DNA from: a virus
DNA length: 46,837 nt
Virus record (IMG/VR): IMGVR_UViG_3300027833_000080
Span: 1 to 46,837 of that record
Strand: one strand, 5' to 3'
Position numbers and translations under genes: made by a program. This document shows, in pieces, positions 32,797 through 41,037 of the stretch. The stretch's first letter is position 1. Each line of letters begins with the position of its first letter. The notes under the pieces were generated by a model. The model saw only the letters and a list, made by a program, of their open reading frames with translations, was not told the origin of the DNA and searched no databases.

Positions 32797-33660
32797 ATGA
32801 TAGATATAGTTGATTTATATAGACAGTTTTGCGAGAGCAAAGGAGTTCAATTCCAATTGGACGACAATGTCCGACCTTACGACAATACCACATTATTTTG
32901 CCCTGCAGGAATGCAGCAATTCAAAGAGAAGTTTAAGTCGGAAGAGACGGGAACACTAGCAAACGTGCAGTCATGCATAAGACTCAATGACCTTGAGGAG
33001 ATAGGTGATGGAACACACTATCTTTATTTTGATATGATAGGACTATTCTCTTTCAGGACTCTTACAGTTCAGCAGTCAGTTGACTTTTGGATGGAGTTCG
33101 TCGAAGGCACCCTAGCGATCAAAGTAGATTACGTCACCATCCATCCGGATAAGATGGAGGATTGGAAAAGCCTTTACGAAAACTACGATGTGGAGGTCAG
33201 ACCAGATGAAGAGTGCAAATGGACCGATGGACAAATCGGCGGCTATTGCACAGAGTTCTTTAAGGACGACGTCGAGATTGGAAACATCGTAAACCCACTT
33301 GGAACCTGCATTGACGTCGGCTTTGGTCTTCAAAGACTTAGCATGTTCGTCAACGGGAAAAACGAAGAGACTCGCGAAGAGATCCTGATACAAGCATGCG
33401 AGAAGCTACTACACTCAGGTTACTATCCGAGCAACAAGGAACAAGGCTATGTATTTCGAAAGTTGTTGCGAGAACTCTACAGATTAGGCTCAGATTGGGA
33501 TAACGAACACTATCTCAAAGAGAAGAAGAGGCAAGACAAGGTTGTAGAAAACTACAACAGAAATAAGGACAAACCCAAGTTTAAAGACAAGTCCAATGAA
33601 TGGTGGTTCGACACCATGGGAATAGATATTGATTTCATAAAAAGTCTGGAGGACAAATGA
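32797..33660 (+). CDS. Alanyl-tRNA synthetase-like catalytic domain protein (287 aa)
   Basis: ATG 32797 is chosen because the promoter lies before it and CGGAGGATATATT is the ribosome binding site. Class II AlaRS features appear in order: LFCPAGMQQFKEKF (34-46; cf. LFTNAGMNQFKD), CIRLNDLEEIG (60-70; cf. CVRAGGKHNDLENVG, with five residues missing), YFDMIGLFSF (77-86, motif 2), CTEFF (151-155), CIDVGFGLQRLSM (171-183, motif 3; cf. DTGMGLERI) and YPSNKEQGYVFRKLLREL (210-227; cf. PSNENRGYVLRRIIR). The tRNA-recognition, editing and C-Ala domains of the roughly 875-residue enzyme are absent or reduced to about 60 residues. Adenylate formation is possible; charging of normal tRNA-Ala is doubtful. 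It overlaps the exonuclease gene by 4 bases. Confidence 0.82.
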   Translation: MIDIVDLYRQFCESKGVQFQLDDNVRPYDNTTLFCPAGMQQFKEKFKSEETGTLANVQSCIRLNDLEEIGDGTHYLYFDMIGLFSFRTLTVQQSVDFWMEFVEGTLAIKVDYVTIHPDKMEDWKSLYENYDVEVRPDEECKWTDGQIGGYCTEFFKDDVEIGNIVNPLGTCIDVGFGLQRLSMFVNGKNEETREEILIQACEKLLHSGYYPSNKEQGYVFRKLLRELYRLGSDWDNEHYLKEKKRQDKVVENYNRNKDKPKFKDKSNEWWFDTMGIDIDFIKSLEDK

Positions 33661-34607
33661 AAAATGTAATAATAATTGACGCGCTGAACATGTTTCTACG
33701 CAGTTTTGTGGTGAGCCCACATATGGATAAGAGCGGTAACCCTGTAGGCGGCACCATTGGCTTTCTAAAGTCACTACAGAAGGTGGCTAGGGACTTTGAC
33801 GCTGATGAGGTTATCGTGGCTTGGGATGGCCATGAGGGCTCTACAAGAAGGCGTTCTATGAACAAGAACTACAAAGCAGGACGCAAGCCTGTGAGGTTTA
33901 ACCGTAGAATGATTGAACTATCGCCAGAGCAAGAAGTGGCAAACAAAGGCTATCAACAAGTAAGACTAATGGAGTATCTAAATGAGATGCCTGTAATTCA
34001 ACTTGTAGCAGACTTTACAGAGGCTGATGACATCATCGCTCACGTAATCAACCATCCTCGATACGAAGGTTGGCTAAAGACCATTATCTCATCGGATAAG
34101 GACTTCTATCAGTTGTGTCGAGACGGTGTTCAGATTTACCGACCAATTCAGAAAAAAATTGTTACAGAAGCATCTGTTGTTGATGAGTTCAAGATTCACC
34201 CAAAGAACTTTGCACTAGCAAGGGCAATAGCTGGGGATCCTTCAGACAACTTACCCGGAATTAAAGGAGCTGGTCTCAAGACAATAGCTAAACGCTTCCC
34301 TTTTCTCATCAGAGAAGACGAGTATGAAGTTGGAGATATTGTGAAAGACTGTGCTATGATTGCTAAGAAGCTTAAGATTCATGAGAGCATTCAAAAGGAT
34401 GAGCAGCTAATCAAAGAGAACTACAAGATCATGCAATTGCAATACCCAAACATCAGACCAATGAACCGTGAATTGATTACGAAAGCCGTCCACGACTTTG
34501 AACCAAGCTTTAATAAAATAAAGTTCACACAAATGTTATTCAGCGATGATGCCGCTCACCTCAACTTCAATGCCCTCCAAATGGTGTTTCGAAGAATAAA
34601 GAGATAA
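33657..34607 (+). CDS. 5'-3' exonuclease / RNase H-type flap nuclease (316 aa)
   Basis: IIDALNMFLRSF at the start, VIVAWDGHEGSTRRRSMNKNYKAGRK (about 53-79), DFTEADDIIAHVI and TIISSDKDFYQLC with the later GDPSDNLPGIKGAG (H3TH motif) are the acidic clusters and DNA-binding loop of the FEN/T4 RNase H family. Length is the same as T4 RNase H (305). It removes RNA primers and 5' flaps from lagging-strand fragments. The start overlaps the AlaRS-like gene (ATGA). The following gene has its own promoter. Confidence 0.9.
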   Translation: MKNVIIIDALNMFLRSFVVSPHMDKSGNPVGGTIGFLKSLQKVARDFDADEVIVAWDGHEGSTRRRSMNKNYKAGRKPVRFNRRMIELSPEQEVANKGYQQVRLMEYLNEMPVIQLVADFTEADDIIAHVINHPRYEGWLKTIISSDKDFYQLCRDGVQIYRPIQKKIVTEASVVDEFKIHPKNFALARAIAGDPSDNLPGIKGAGLKTIAKRFPFLIREDEYEVGDIVKDCAMIAKKLKIHESIQKDEQLIKENYKIMQLQYPNIRPMNRELITKAVHDFEPSFNKIKFTQMLFSDDAAHLNFNALQMVFRRIKR

Positions 34608-34613
34608 AAAAAC

Positions 34614-34642
34614 TTGACAACTGAACCATAGTAGGTTATATT
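34614..34642 (+). promoter_or_regulatory. Early-type promoter for helicase-RNR operon
   Basis: TTGACA (34614-34619), 17 bases, TATATT (34637-34642), with the dyad GGTTA..TAACC (34635-34652) over the -10 box. It serves the helicase, RNR and H1-like genes. Confidence 0.8.
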
Positions 34643-34671
34643 TAAGTAACCGAACAAGTCTGGGAGGACGA

Positions 34672-36027
34672 ATGAACGAATTTAATAAGAGCGAAACCTT
34701 TGTGCGTTTCGGAAGCAATTTTCAAGAAAACCTATGTCAGTTGATGTTTGAAGATAGGCCATTTTTTGATCAAATAACAGAAGTTTTAGATATATCATTT
34801 TTTGATAAAAAGTATTTGCAAATATTTGCTAAAGCATTGATCGACTATAGAGACAAATACAACACTCACCCAAATGTTGAGGTGATGATAACTGTTTTAA
34901 GAACAGAACTCAACCACCACGACAAGGCTGTGAGTTCCAAGGTTAGAACTTTCTTCGATAAGGTCCATAAGTCAGATGGAGTCGAAGAGTCGGAATTCAT
35001 CAAGGACAAGGCTGTTGATTTTTGCCGCAAGCAGATTCTAAAGCAAGCGATGATGAAATCCGTAAACTTGCTTAAAAATTCGTCATTCGAAGAGATTGAG
35101 AAAGTTATCAAAGATGCATTGGTCTTAGGGACTGATAATAACTTTGGTCACGACTTCCGAAAGGACTTGCTTAAGCGCTTTGAATTGAAATCACGAGACC
35201 CAGTCTCGACAGGATGGTCGCGAATGGATGAGATTGTGAAAGGCGGACTTGGTAAATCAGAACTCGGCGTAGTTGTAGCTCCGACAGGTGCTGGAAAGTC
35301 CATGGTCCTTGTTCATCTCGCCACTCAAGCACTGCTTCAAGGAAAGACTGTCGTCTATTACACCTTGGAACTTAAGGACACAGTTGTCGGTCAGCGATTT
35401 GATTGCTGTATAACTGACGTTCCATTGAATGAACACATGCAAAGACAAAAAGAAATTGTTACAAAGGTGAAAGACCTTGAAGGTACTCTAATTATCAAAG
35501 AGTATCCAACCAAATCAGCTTCCGTTTCAACCCTCAAGAATCACATTGAGAAGTTGCGTAAGCGAGGCATAGAGCCCGACATGATCTTGGTAGACTATGC
35601 CGACCTTTTGCGGCCTCCTCGGGCAACCGGAGAGAAGCGTCACGAGTTGGAGGAGACCTATGAAGGTCTTCGTGGGCTTGCCCAGTCTTATGAGATCCCC
35701 TGTTGGACAGCATCTCAAACAAACCGAGGAGGTCTTAATGCTGAAGTTATCACTATGGAAGCGATCTCTGAAGCGTTTAATAAATGTTTCGTTGCGGACT
35801 TTATCTTTTCTCTATCGAGAACTGTACAAGACAAGCAAGCGAACAAAGGCCGCCTTTTCATCGCGAAGAATAGGAATGGCCCAGATGGTCTTGTGTTTGA
35901 CGCTTTCGTTGATTGGTCTAACGTTACCATTAAGGTGTTGGACAGAGACGAATCAGCAGAGAGAATGCAATCAACGTCGGATGCGTTACAGATGCTCAAA
36001 GACAAATATGCAAAAGCAGGAAAATAA
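34672..36027 (+). CDS. 41: Replicative DNA helicase gp41 (DnaB family, 451 aa)
   Basis: A DnaB-type N-terminal helical domain (about 1-155) is followed by the RecA-like motor: LGVVVAPTGAGKSMV (GKS at 208-210), KTVVYYTLEL, DMILVDYADLLRPP (Walker B) and YEIPCWTASQTNR. Length is similar to T4 gp41 (475). The hexamer unwinds DNA at the fork on the lagging strand and recruits the primase. ATG follows CTGGGAGGACGA. It is the first gene after its promoter, and RNR follows 24 bases later. Confidence 0.92.
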   Translation: MNEFNKSETFVRFGSNFQENLCQLMFEDRPFFDQITEVLDISFFDKKYLQIFAKALIDYRDKYNTHPNVEVMITVLRTELNHHDKAVSSKVRTFFDKVHKSDGVEESEFIKDKAVDFCRKQILKQAMMKSVNLLKNSSFEEIEKVIKDALVLGTDNNFGHDFRKDLLKRFELKSRDPVSTGWSRMDEIVKGGLGKSELGVVVAPTGAGKSMVLVHLATQALLQGKTVVYYTLELKDTVVGQRFDCCITDVPLNEHMQRQKEIVTKVKDLEGTLIIKEYPTKSASVSTLKNHIEKLRKRGIEPDMILVDYADLLRPPRATGEKRHELEETYEGLRGLAQSYEIPCWTASQTNRGGLNAEVITMEAISEAFNKCFVADFIFSLSRTVQDKQANKGRLFIAKNRNGPDGLVFDAFVDWSNVTIKVLDRDESAERMQSTSDALQMLKDKYAKAGK

Positions 36028-36051
36028 AACAAACATTTACGGGAGTAAGTA

Positions 36052-37908
36052 ATGGATTTAGAGAAAAAGATTTTATCAGATATAACAGTGCACATGAAGT
36101 ATGCACGATACATGGAAAAAGAACAAAGACGAGAGAACTGGGACGAATTAGTTACCAGAAACATGTCAATGCACATCAAAAAATTCCCCAGTTTAGAACA
36201 GGAAATTCGTGAGAACTATAAGTTTGTCTACAACAAGCAAGTTCTCCCATCTATGCGCTCAATGCAGTTCGGAGGTAAGCCAATCGAGGTTTCTCCAAAC
36301 CGCATCTTTAATTGCGCTTACACACCCGCAGATGACCCTCGAGTATTCGGAGAGATTATGTTCTTGCTTCTTGGCGGAACAGGTGTTGGCTATTCAGTAC
36401 AAAACCATCATGTAGATAGTTTACCAGAGATACATAGACCATCCTCAAAGCGCACACGTCGTTTTCTTATTGGAGATTCTATCGAAGGATGGGCTGACTC
36501 AGTAAAGGCTCTTATGATGTCCTATTTTAAAGGCACATCAAAATTACGTTTTGACTTCTCGGACATCCGTCCGAAAGGCGCGAGACTAGTTACATCCGGT
36601 GGTAAGGCTCCAGGTCCACAACCACTTAGGGAATGTCTAGTAAAGATAGAAGGAGTTTTAGATGCGAAAGAAACCGGTGATAAACTCACTCCCATTGAAG
36701 TTCATGATATCATCTGCTACATTGCGGATGCAGTTTTGGCGGGGGGTATTCGTCGTGCCGCTCTCATATCTCTATTCAGTGCTGACGACGAAGACATGCT
36801 CTCGGCAAAAGCAGGAGCTTGGTGGGAACTCAACCCTCAACGAGGACGAGCAAACAATTCTGTAGTTGTAATGCGTCATCGCATTGACAAGCCTACGTTC
36901 ATGAATTTGTGGAAGCGAGTCGAAGAGTCACGTTCGGGAGAACCAGGATTCTACTTCTCAAACGATAAAGACTGGGGCTGTAACCCATGTTGTGAGATTG
37001 GTTTGAGACCAAATCAGTTCTGTAACTTGGTTGAGATCAATGTCTCAGATGTAAACACGCAGGACGAGTTGAATGCTCGCTCTCGTGCAGCATCGTTCAT
37101 AGGAACCCTTCAGGCGTCCTACACGGACTTTCATTACCTTCGCCCTGTCTGGCAACGGACAACGGAGAAAGATGCGCTCATCGGCGTCTCAATGACCGGC
37201 ATTGCATCTGGTGGAGTCCTTGGGTTAAACATGACCGAAGCATCTTTGGAAGTTTCAAAGATGAACCGCAGAGTCGCAATGCAAACTGGTATCAACCAAG
37301 CAGCACGCCAAACATGTGTTAAACCAGCAGGAACAACTTCGCTTACTCTTGGCACGTCAAGTGGCATCCATGCGTGGCATAATGACTATTACATCAGACG
37401 ACTTCGCGTTGGAAAAAATGAAGCAATCTATTCGTATCTCCTCAATAACCTGCCTGAGCTTGTCGAGGACTGTCGCTTTAGGCCACACGACACTGCTATC
37501 CTATCTGTGCCACAAAAAGCTCCTGAAGGGGCAATAACGCGCCATGAAACAGCACTTGATCTACTTGAGAGAGTTAAGAAAGTCTCTGCAGAATGGATCA
37601 AGCCCGGACACAAGAAAGGAAACAACACTCACAACGTCTCGGCAACAGTAAGCATCCGAGATGGCGAGTGGGAAACTGTTGGAGACTGGATGTGGAATAA
37701 CCGAGGTGTATACAATGGTTTGAGCGTTTTGCCTTACGACGGCGGAAGTTACGTGCAAGCTCCTTACACCGATTGCGATGCTGAGACTTATGAAAAGATG
37801 CTCTCGCTAGTCAAAAACGTTGACCTGAACCTAGTTATAGAGACGACAGATGAAACCGATCTATCAGGCGAAATCGCCTGTGGTGGCGGATCCTGCGACA
37901 TCTTTTAA
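36052..37908 (+). CDS. Class II (adenosylcobalamin-dependent) ribonucleoside triphosphate reductase (618 aa)
   Basis: The single-chain enzyme has the expected cysteines: C88 in NRIFNCAYTP and C324 in QFCNLVEIN form the redox pair, C313 in NPCCEI is the radical site with N311 and E315, and C610/C615 in CGGGSCDIF are the C-terminal shuttle pair. No Tyr radical subunit gene (NrdB) is nearby, which fits a B12-dependent monomer type (as in Lactobacillus RTPR, 739 residues; this is shorter, possibly missing parts of the allosteric insertion). It makes dNTPs for phage DNA and depends on host cobalamin. GGGAGTAAGTA precedes ATG. Confidence 0.9.
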   Translation: MDLEKKILSDITVHMKYARYMEKEQRRENWDELVTRNMSMHIKKFPSLEQEIRENYKFVYNKQVLPSMRSMQFGGKPIEVSPNRIFNCAYTPADDPRVFGEIMFLLLGGTGVGYSVQNHHVDSLPEIHRPSSKRTRRFLIGDSIEGWADSVKALMMSYFKGTSKLRFDFSDIRPKGARLVTSGGKAPGPQPLRECLVKIEGVLDAKETGDKLTPIEVHDIICYIADAVLAGGIRRAALISLFSADDEDMLSAKAGAWWELNPQRGRANNSVVVMRHRIDKPTFMNLWKRVEESRSGEPGFYFSNDKDWGCNPCCEIGLRPNQFCNLVEINVSDVNTQDELNARSRAASFIGTLQASYTDFHYLRPVWQRTTEKDALIGVSMTGIASGGVLGLNMTEASLEVSKMNRRVAMQTGINQAARQTCVKPAGTTSLTLGTSSGIHAWHNDYYIRRLRVGKNEAIYSYLLNNLPELVEDCRFRPHDTAILSVPQKAPEGAITRHETALDLLERVKKVSAEWIKPGHKKGNNTHNVSATVSIRDGEWETVGDWMWNNRGVYNGLSVLPYDGGSYVQAPYTDCDAETYEKMLSLVKNVDLNLVIETTDETDLSGEIACGGGSCDIF

Positions 37909-37921
37909 ACAGGAGAAAGAT

Positions 37922-38116
37922 ATGAGAGAAGAATTAGAAAACATTATTCGTAATTTAACTGAGATCAAAGAAGATCTCGATAAAGTAGAAGCTGGGTCTT
38001 ATGGCTATAAGTCAGCAGCCCCTCGAGCCAGAAAGGCTCTTATGGATGCCTCCAAGGACCTCCGTGAGATCCGAACTGCAGTTCAAGAACATAAGAAAGG
38101 TCACGAAGAAAAGTAA
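37922..38116 (+). CDS. Histone H1-like (Hc1-type) DNA-binding protein (64 aa)
   Basis: Start at ATG 37922 after AACAGGAGAAAGAT. The segment YGYKSAAPRARKALMDASKDLREIRTAVQEHKK (about 28-60; key KSAAPRARKALMDASKDLR) follows the bacterial histone H1-like pattern NKAAGTRVRKGMQDLKKLAQEIR, with a long amphipathic helix before it. It differs in having an acidic N-terminal half. Hc1 proteins compact DNA in chlamydiae and bacteroidetes. Here it could bind host or phage DNA. Last gene of the helicase-RNR operon. Confidence 0.62.
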   Translation: MREELENIIRNLTEIKEDLDKVEAGSYGYKSAAPRARKALMDASKDLREIRTAVQEHKKGHEEK

Positions 38117-38125
38117 ACTTTCTAT

Positions 38126-38154
38126 TTGACAACCCAATCATAATGTGTTATATT
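38126..38154 (+). promoter_or_regulatory. Early-type promoter inside a long inverted repeat
   Basis: TTGACA (38126-38131), 17 bases, TATATT (38149-38154). The -10 box forms the inner end of the left arm of a perfect 19-bp inverted repeat. It precedes the GroES-like gene. Confidence 0.8.
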
Positions 38155-38201
38155 ATAAACAAGAACATTTAATTTTGTTCTCAATATAACACATTATGAT
38201 T
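38136..38201 (+). repeat. Perfect 19-bp inverted repeat overlapping promoter
   Basis: AATCATAATGTGTTATATT (38136-38154) is repeated inverted at 38183-38201 without mismatch, around a second small hairpin AGAACA/TGTTCT (38162-38167 with 38176-38181). Eight T follow the right arm. Because the left arm is upstream of the start site, the repeat would not fold in the normal RNA; it acts as DNA (operator, cruciform) or in read-through RNA, where it would be a strong terminator. Confidence 0.88.
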
Positions 38202-38220
38202 TTTTTTATTTGGAGGAAAT

Positions 38221-38502
38221 ATGCATTTTGAACCACACAACCGGCACTTATGGATTATGCCCATTGAGGCTGAGAAAGAAGACAAGGAGTCTCCACTCTT
38301 CGTTATGCCGGAACAATACCAACCACCGAAGTCTCCCTATGTAATTGGAGAGATTCTTGCGATGGCATGTGATTGCGAAATTAGTTTAGACGTTGGAGAC
38401 TCGATTGTAGTAGATAGAACCACGGTTCAGGAGATAAAAGCCGGATCCGAGACTATTTACGTCGTTAAAGAAAATTATGTCTACGGGAGACTAGAAGAAT
38501 GA
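38221..38502 (+). CDS. GroES-like co-chaperonin (gp31 analogue, 93 aa)
   Basis: The order matches GroES: an N-terminal HNRHLWIMPIEAEKEDKESPLFVMP segment (strand, then a mobile-loop-like region), PYVIGEILAMACDCEISLDVGDSIVVD (cf. GEVLAVG...DVKVGDIVIF) and ETIYVVKENYVYGRL at the end. T4 gp31 (111 residues) replaces GroES for folding the capsid protein gp23 by GroEL, so a phage with this large capsid protein may need the same. Sequence identity to GroES is low and the assignment is by pattern. TTGGAGGAAAT precedes ATG; the end overlaps the next gene by 4 bases. Confidence 0.62.
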   Translation: MHFEPHNRHLWIMPIEAEKEDKESPLFVMPEQYQPPKSPYVIGEILAMACDCEISLDVGDSIVVDRTTVQEIKAGSETIYVVKENYVYGRLEE

Positions 38503-39401
38503 AACTTACATCTAAAACATTGAAGAATATGATCCTCGAGGCATTGTCCGAGGGTACACAAGAAACGCAATATAGAAGAATTATGGACATGCTCAGAGGA
38601 GATGTGGAGTCGGTAGACCAAACAGCTATCTTAACTCCAGAGAACCCCAAAGCTAAGCCGATGAGTCCTGAACAGAATGCTGCTCGGTCACAAGAGTTTG
38701 AAAAGGAACTCGCCGCCGCAGGGTATGGATTTAGAACTGTATCTGGCATGTATGAAGGCCCAGAGGACTCTTACCTAGTTCCTCACATGAGTTTGGATGA
38801 TGCCAAGAGATACGCCTACAAATATGGTCAAGAGTCGTTTATCCACTCAAGCAAGGGAGACGAGGGTATGAGACACAGTCTTGAATATCCAGACTATTCT
38901 GACGAAGCTACGGATGAATCTTATGATGAAGCCACGTTTGGTCCGATTATGAAAGTTCCACCAACCGTAAACATCTCTAGTTCAACACCTGCTGATTCAG
39001 TGCTTGGTCACGACGACATGGCATCCGCATCGGATTACTATTCTCATGTTCCAGACAAGAAGTGGGATGCGAAAGTTAAAGACGGAAAACCACGCCCTGC
39101 TGGTGAAAAAGCTGGAAAACGATTCTCTGTTGATTTAGACTTTGATGCATCTCAAGCACAAGGTTATGAACCAGAAGAAGACTTGGGCAATCCACGCTAC
39201 GTTAGAGAAGCAAAATACATTTTCATTAAGAAGTCGGATGTTCCTAAAACAATGGCTGCTCGAAAATTAGCTGAGTCTATTTCGATTCTCTCTAAGCAGA
39301 TAGTTGAAGGCAATAGGCTTGGATCTTCTAAGTACTACGCTAGATTGAGAATGAGATCTGCGAAAAAACAACTCGCAAATTTGATCCGGAAAACTAAGTG
39401 A
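38499..39401 (+). CDS. Putative packaged protein with capsid-targeting-like leader (300 aa)
   Basis: The N-terminus MKLTSKTLKNMILEALSE fits the leader consensus with candidate protease sites MILE and ALSE. The mature part is hydrophilic. YDEATFGPIMKVPPTVN and then a segment with the motif ARKLAESISILSKQIVEGNRLGSSKYYARL suggest helical ends. I recognise no family. Unlike the other leader proteins it is inside an early operon, but no ACTATTTA was seen close by; a late promoter further upstream or read-through would be needed. It overlaps thyX by the GTGA pair. Confidence 0.6.
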   Translation: MKLTSKTLKNMILEALSEGTQETQYRRIMDMLRGDVESVDQTAILTPENPKAKPMSPEQNAARSQEFEKELAAAGYGFRTVSGMYEGPEDSYLVPHMSLDDAKRYAYKYGQESFIHSSKGDEGMRHSLEYPDYSDEATDESYDEATFGPIMKVPPTVNISSSTPADSVLGHDDMASASDYYSHVPDKKWDAKVKDGKPRPAGEKAGKRFSVDLDFDASQAQGYEPEEDLGNPRYVREAKYIFIKKSDVPKTMAARKLAESISILSKQIVEGNRLGSSKYYARLRMRSAKKQLANLIRKTK

Positions 39402-40105
39402 AAGAAATAGAACTTTACGGAGACGGCATTGGCAAAGTCTCTTATGTCCAACATGTTGGAGATGATAAGATGATAGCTAATGCTGCCCGTGTGTCGTTCG
39501 GTCAAGACAACACCAAACCTTTAACTAAAAAAGATAAGGGTTTGATTAAGTATTTGATTAAACATAGACACACGTCACCATTCGAGCACAACTCGATTAC
39601 ATTTATGTTTGAAGTTCCAATGTTCGTAAGGTCTCAGCACATGAGACACCGGACTTGGGCTTACAACGAAATCTCACGACGATATACTGAAATTGACCTG
39701 AAGTTCTATGAACCAAAGGCTTTCAGAACACAACATGAGAGTAATCGTCAAGCCTCCAATTTAGACGGCTTGATCGACCCAATAATCACACCACGGTTTG
39801 CCGACACTTACATTAAGTCATCGGACGCCATGGTTACTTTTCACAAGCATGCTTTGGATCTATTCAACCATTTGATCGCTAAAGGAGTTTGTCGAGAACA
39901 AGCCAGAGGCGTACTTCCTCAAAATCTTTACGCAAAGTATTACGGAACTGTGAATCTATCGAACCTACTTAAGTTCATAGACTTGCGAACACATGAAGGA
40001 GCCCAGTGGGAAATTCAAAAGACTGCCGAGGCCTGCTTGGACATAGCGACCGAGATCTGGCCCTATTCAGTTGGTGCCTATAGGGAGTTGAGAGGTGAGG
40101 TTTGA
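39398..40105 (+). CDS. thyX: Flavin-dependent thymidylate synthase ThyX (235 aa)
   Basis: The ThyX signature RHRx7S is present as RHRTWAYNEIS (83-93), followed by RRYTEID. The N-terminal ANAARVSFG and the C-terminal HEGAQWEIQKTAEAC segments are also conserved. ThyX makes dTMP from dUMP with methylene-tetrahydrofolate and FADH2. Together with class II RNR it forms an oxygen-independent supply of dNTPs. The start is GTG 39398, overlapping the previous stop as GTGA. Length matches the family. Confidence 0.93.
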   Translation: MKEIELYGDGIGKVSYVQHVGDDKMIANAARVSFGQDNTKPLTKKDKGLIKYLIKHRHTSPFEHNSITFMFEVPMFVRSQHMRHRTWAYNEISRRYTEIDLKFYEPKAFRTQHESNRQASNLDGLIDPIITPRFADTYIKSSDAMVTFHKHALDLFNHLIAKGVCREQARGVLPQNLYAKYYGTVNLSNLLKFIDLRTHEGAQWEIQKTAEACLDIATEIWPYSVGAYRELRGEV

Positions 40106-40343
40106 ACGAGGCGATCTAGTGATGCTTAAGGCGGATACAACAATTTATTATTCGTTGGAAGCTGCATCCAATGTTGGAATTGTCGTAAGCACAGCGGTTC
40201 TAATGTATGCTCACACCACACCAAAAGGCGAAAAACTTAAGTTTTATGCTTATGATGTAATGTTTGATGGACGAACTTATAAGAACGTCCCAGAAGAAGT
40301 TTTAAGAGGACTAAAAAATGAAGATGAAGAAAATATTAAATGA
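40095..40343 (+). CDS. Small GDL-type protein, likely SH3-like barrel (82 aa)
   Basis: The GTG start at 40095 lies within the end of thyX, with GAGTTGAGAG upstream. The opening RFERGDLVMLKADTT and then NVGIVVSTAVLMY, LKFYAYDVMFDG and NVPEEVLRGL follow the same pattern as the 24685-25268 proteins: a short barrel with a helix at the end. No function is known. It overlaps the next gene by 26 bases. Confidence 0.6.
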   Translation: MRFERGDLVMLKADTTIYYSLEAASNVGIVVSTAVLMYAHTTPKGEKLKFYAYDVMFDGRTYKNVPEEVLRGLKNEDEENIK

Positions 40344-41037
40344 ATGGAAAAGGTTTGTCATAAACGAATCTAATCAACCATTTATTGACAAAGAGTTGGG
40401 AGCTGATTTTGATGGACACTGGTTCGGAACTTTTGACGAATGGTTGGGGGTAATTCAACACCACCCAACAGAAAATAAAAAGTGGCAAGTTTACCTAAAG
40501 CAAAACTTTCCCAAACTACAATTGCATGTAAAATCAAAGGTTTCATCAGATAAGAAAGCGACTATGATGACAAAAAAGATCATCGGCGGCCACAGTTATT
40601 ATGTCGATAAACTCTTAGGCTCTGAAGCTGCTGAGGCGCTTATTGCGATTAAGGTCGATGGTTATGTAGAGAACGCTCCAAAAGATCATGTAGAATTCTT
40701 TTTAGCCAACATGGAAAGAATTCTAGAATACGGTGGAGAAAACACAGCAGAACATAGTCAATTCAGCGGCGACGTTGCATTTTTTGCTCGACCAACGGAT
40801 TGGTGGATGTTCGGAGATGGGTTTGAAAAAACAAAGCAAGTTTTTACAACTGTAAAGGCTAACTATGAGGAACTCGGAAGCCTGCCCGGCGCATCTGAAC
40901 CTGAAGCGGAATTACCAGAACCAATCTCAGATGCCGCAGATGAGCGCACATCTGGAATGGCTGACTTCTTCTCGAAGTTTTATGATGACAATCCAGAAGC
41001 ATTAAAGCAAAAGAGGCCTCGTCGGAGTCGTAAGTGA
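40318..41037 (+). CDS. Putative packaged protein with short leader (239 aa)
   Basis: The start MKMKKILNEWKRFVINES is a variant of the leader seen elsewhere (basic amphipathic helix ending in an (I/L)NE site), close to the T4 internal-protein start MKTYQEFIAEA. The body contains GGHSYYVDKLLGSEAAEALIAIKVDGYVE and DVAFFARPTDWWMFGDGF; the C-terminal tail is acidic and Pro-rich and then basic (KQKRPRRSRK). No family is recognised. It is expressed with thyX, so its timing is not clear. The stop overlaps the next start (GTGA). Confidence 0.55.
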   Translation: MKMKKILNEWKRFVINESNQPFIDKELGADFDGHWFGTFDEWLGVIQHHPTENKKWQVYLKQNFPKLQLHVKSKVSSDKKATMMTKKIIGGHSYYVDKLLGSEAAEALIAIKVDGYVENAPKDHVEFFLANMERILEYGGENTAEHSQFSGDVAFFARPTDWWMFGDGFEKTKQVFTTVKANYEELGSLPGASEPEAELPEPISDAADERTSGMADFFSKFYDDNPEALKQKRPRRSRK

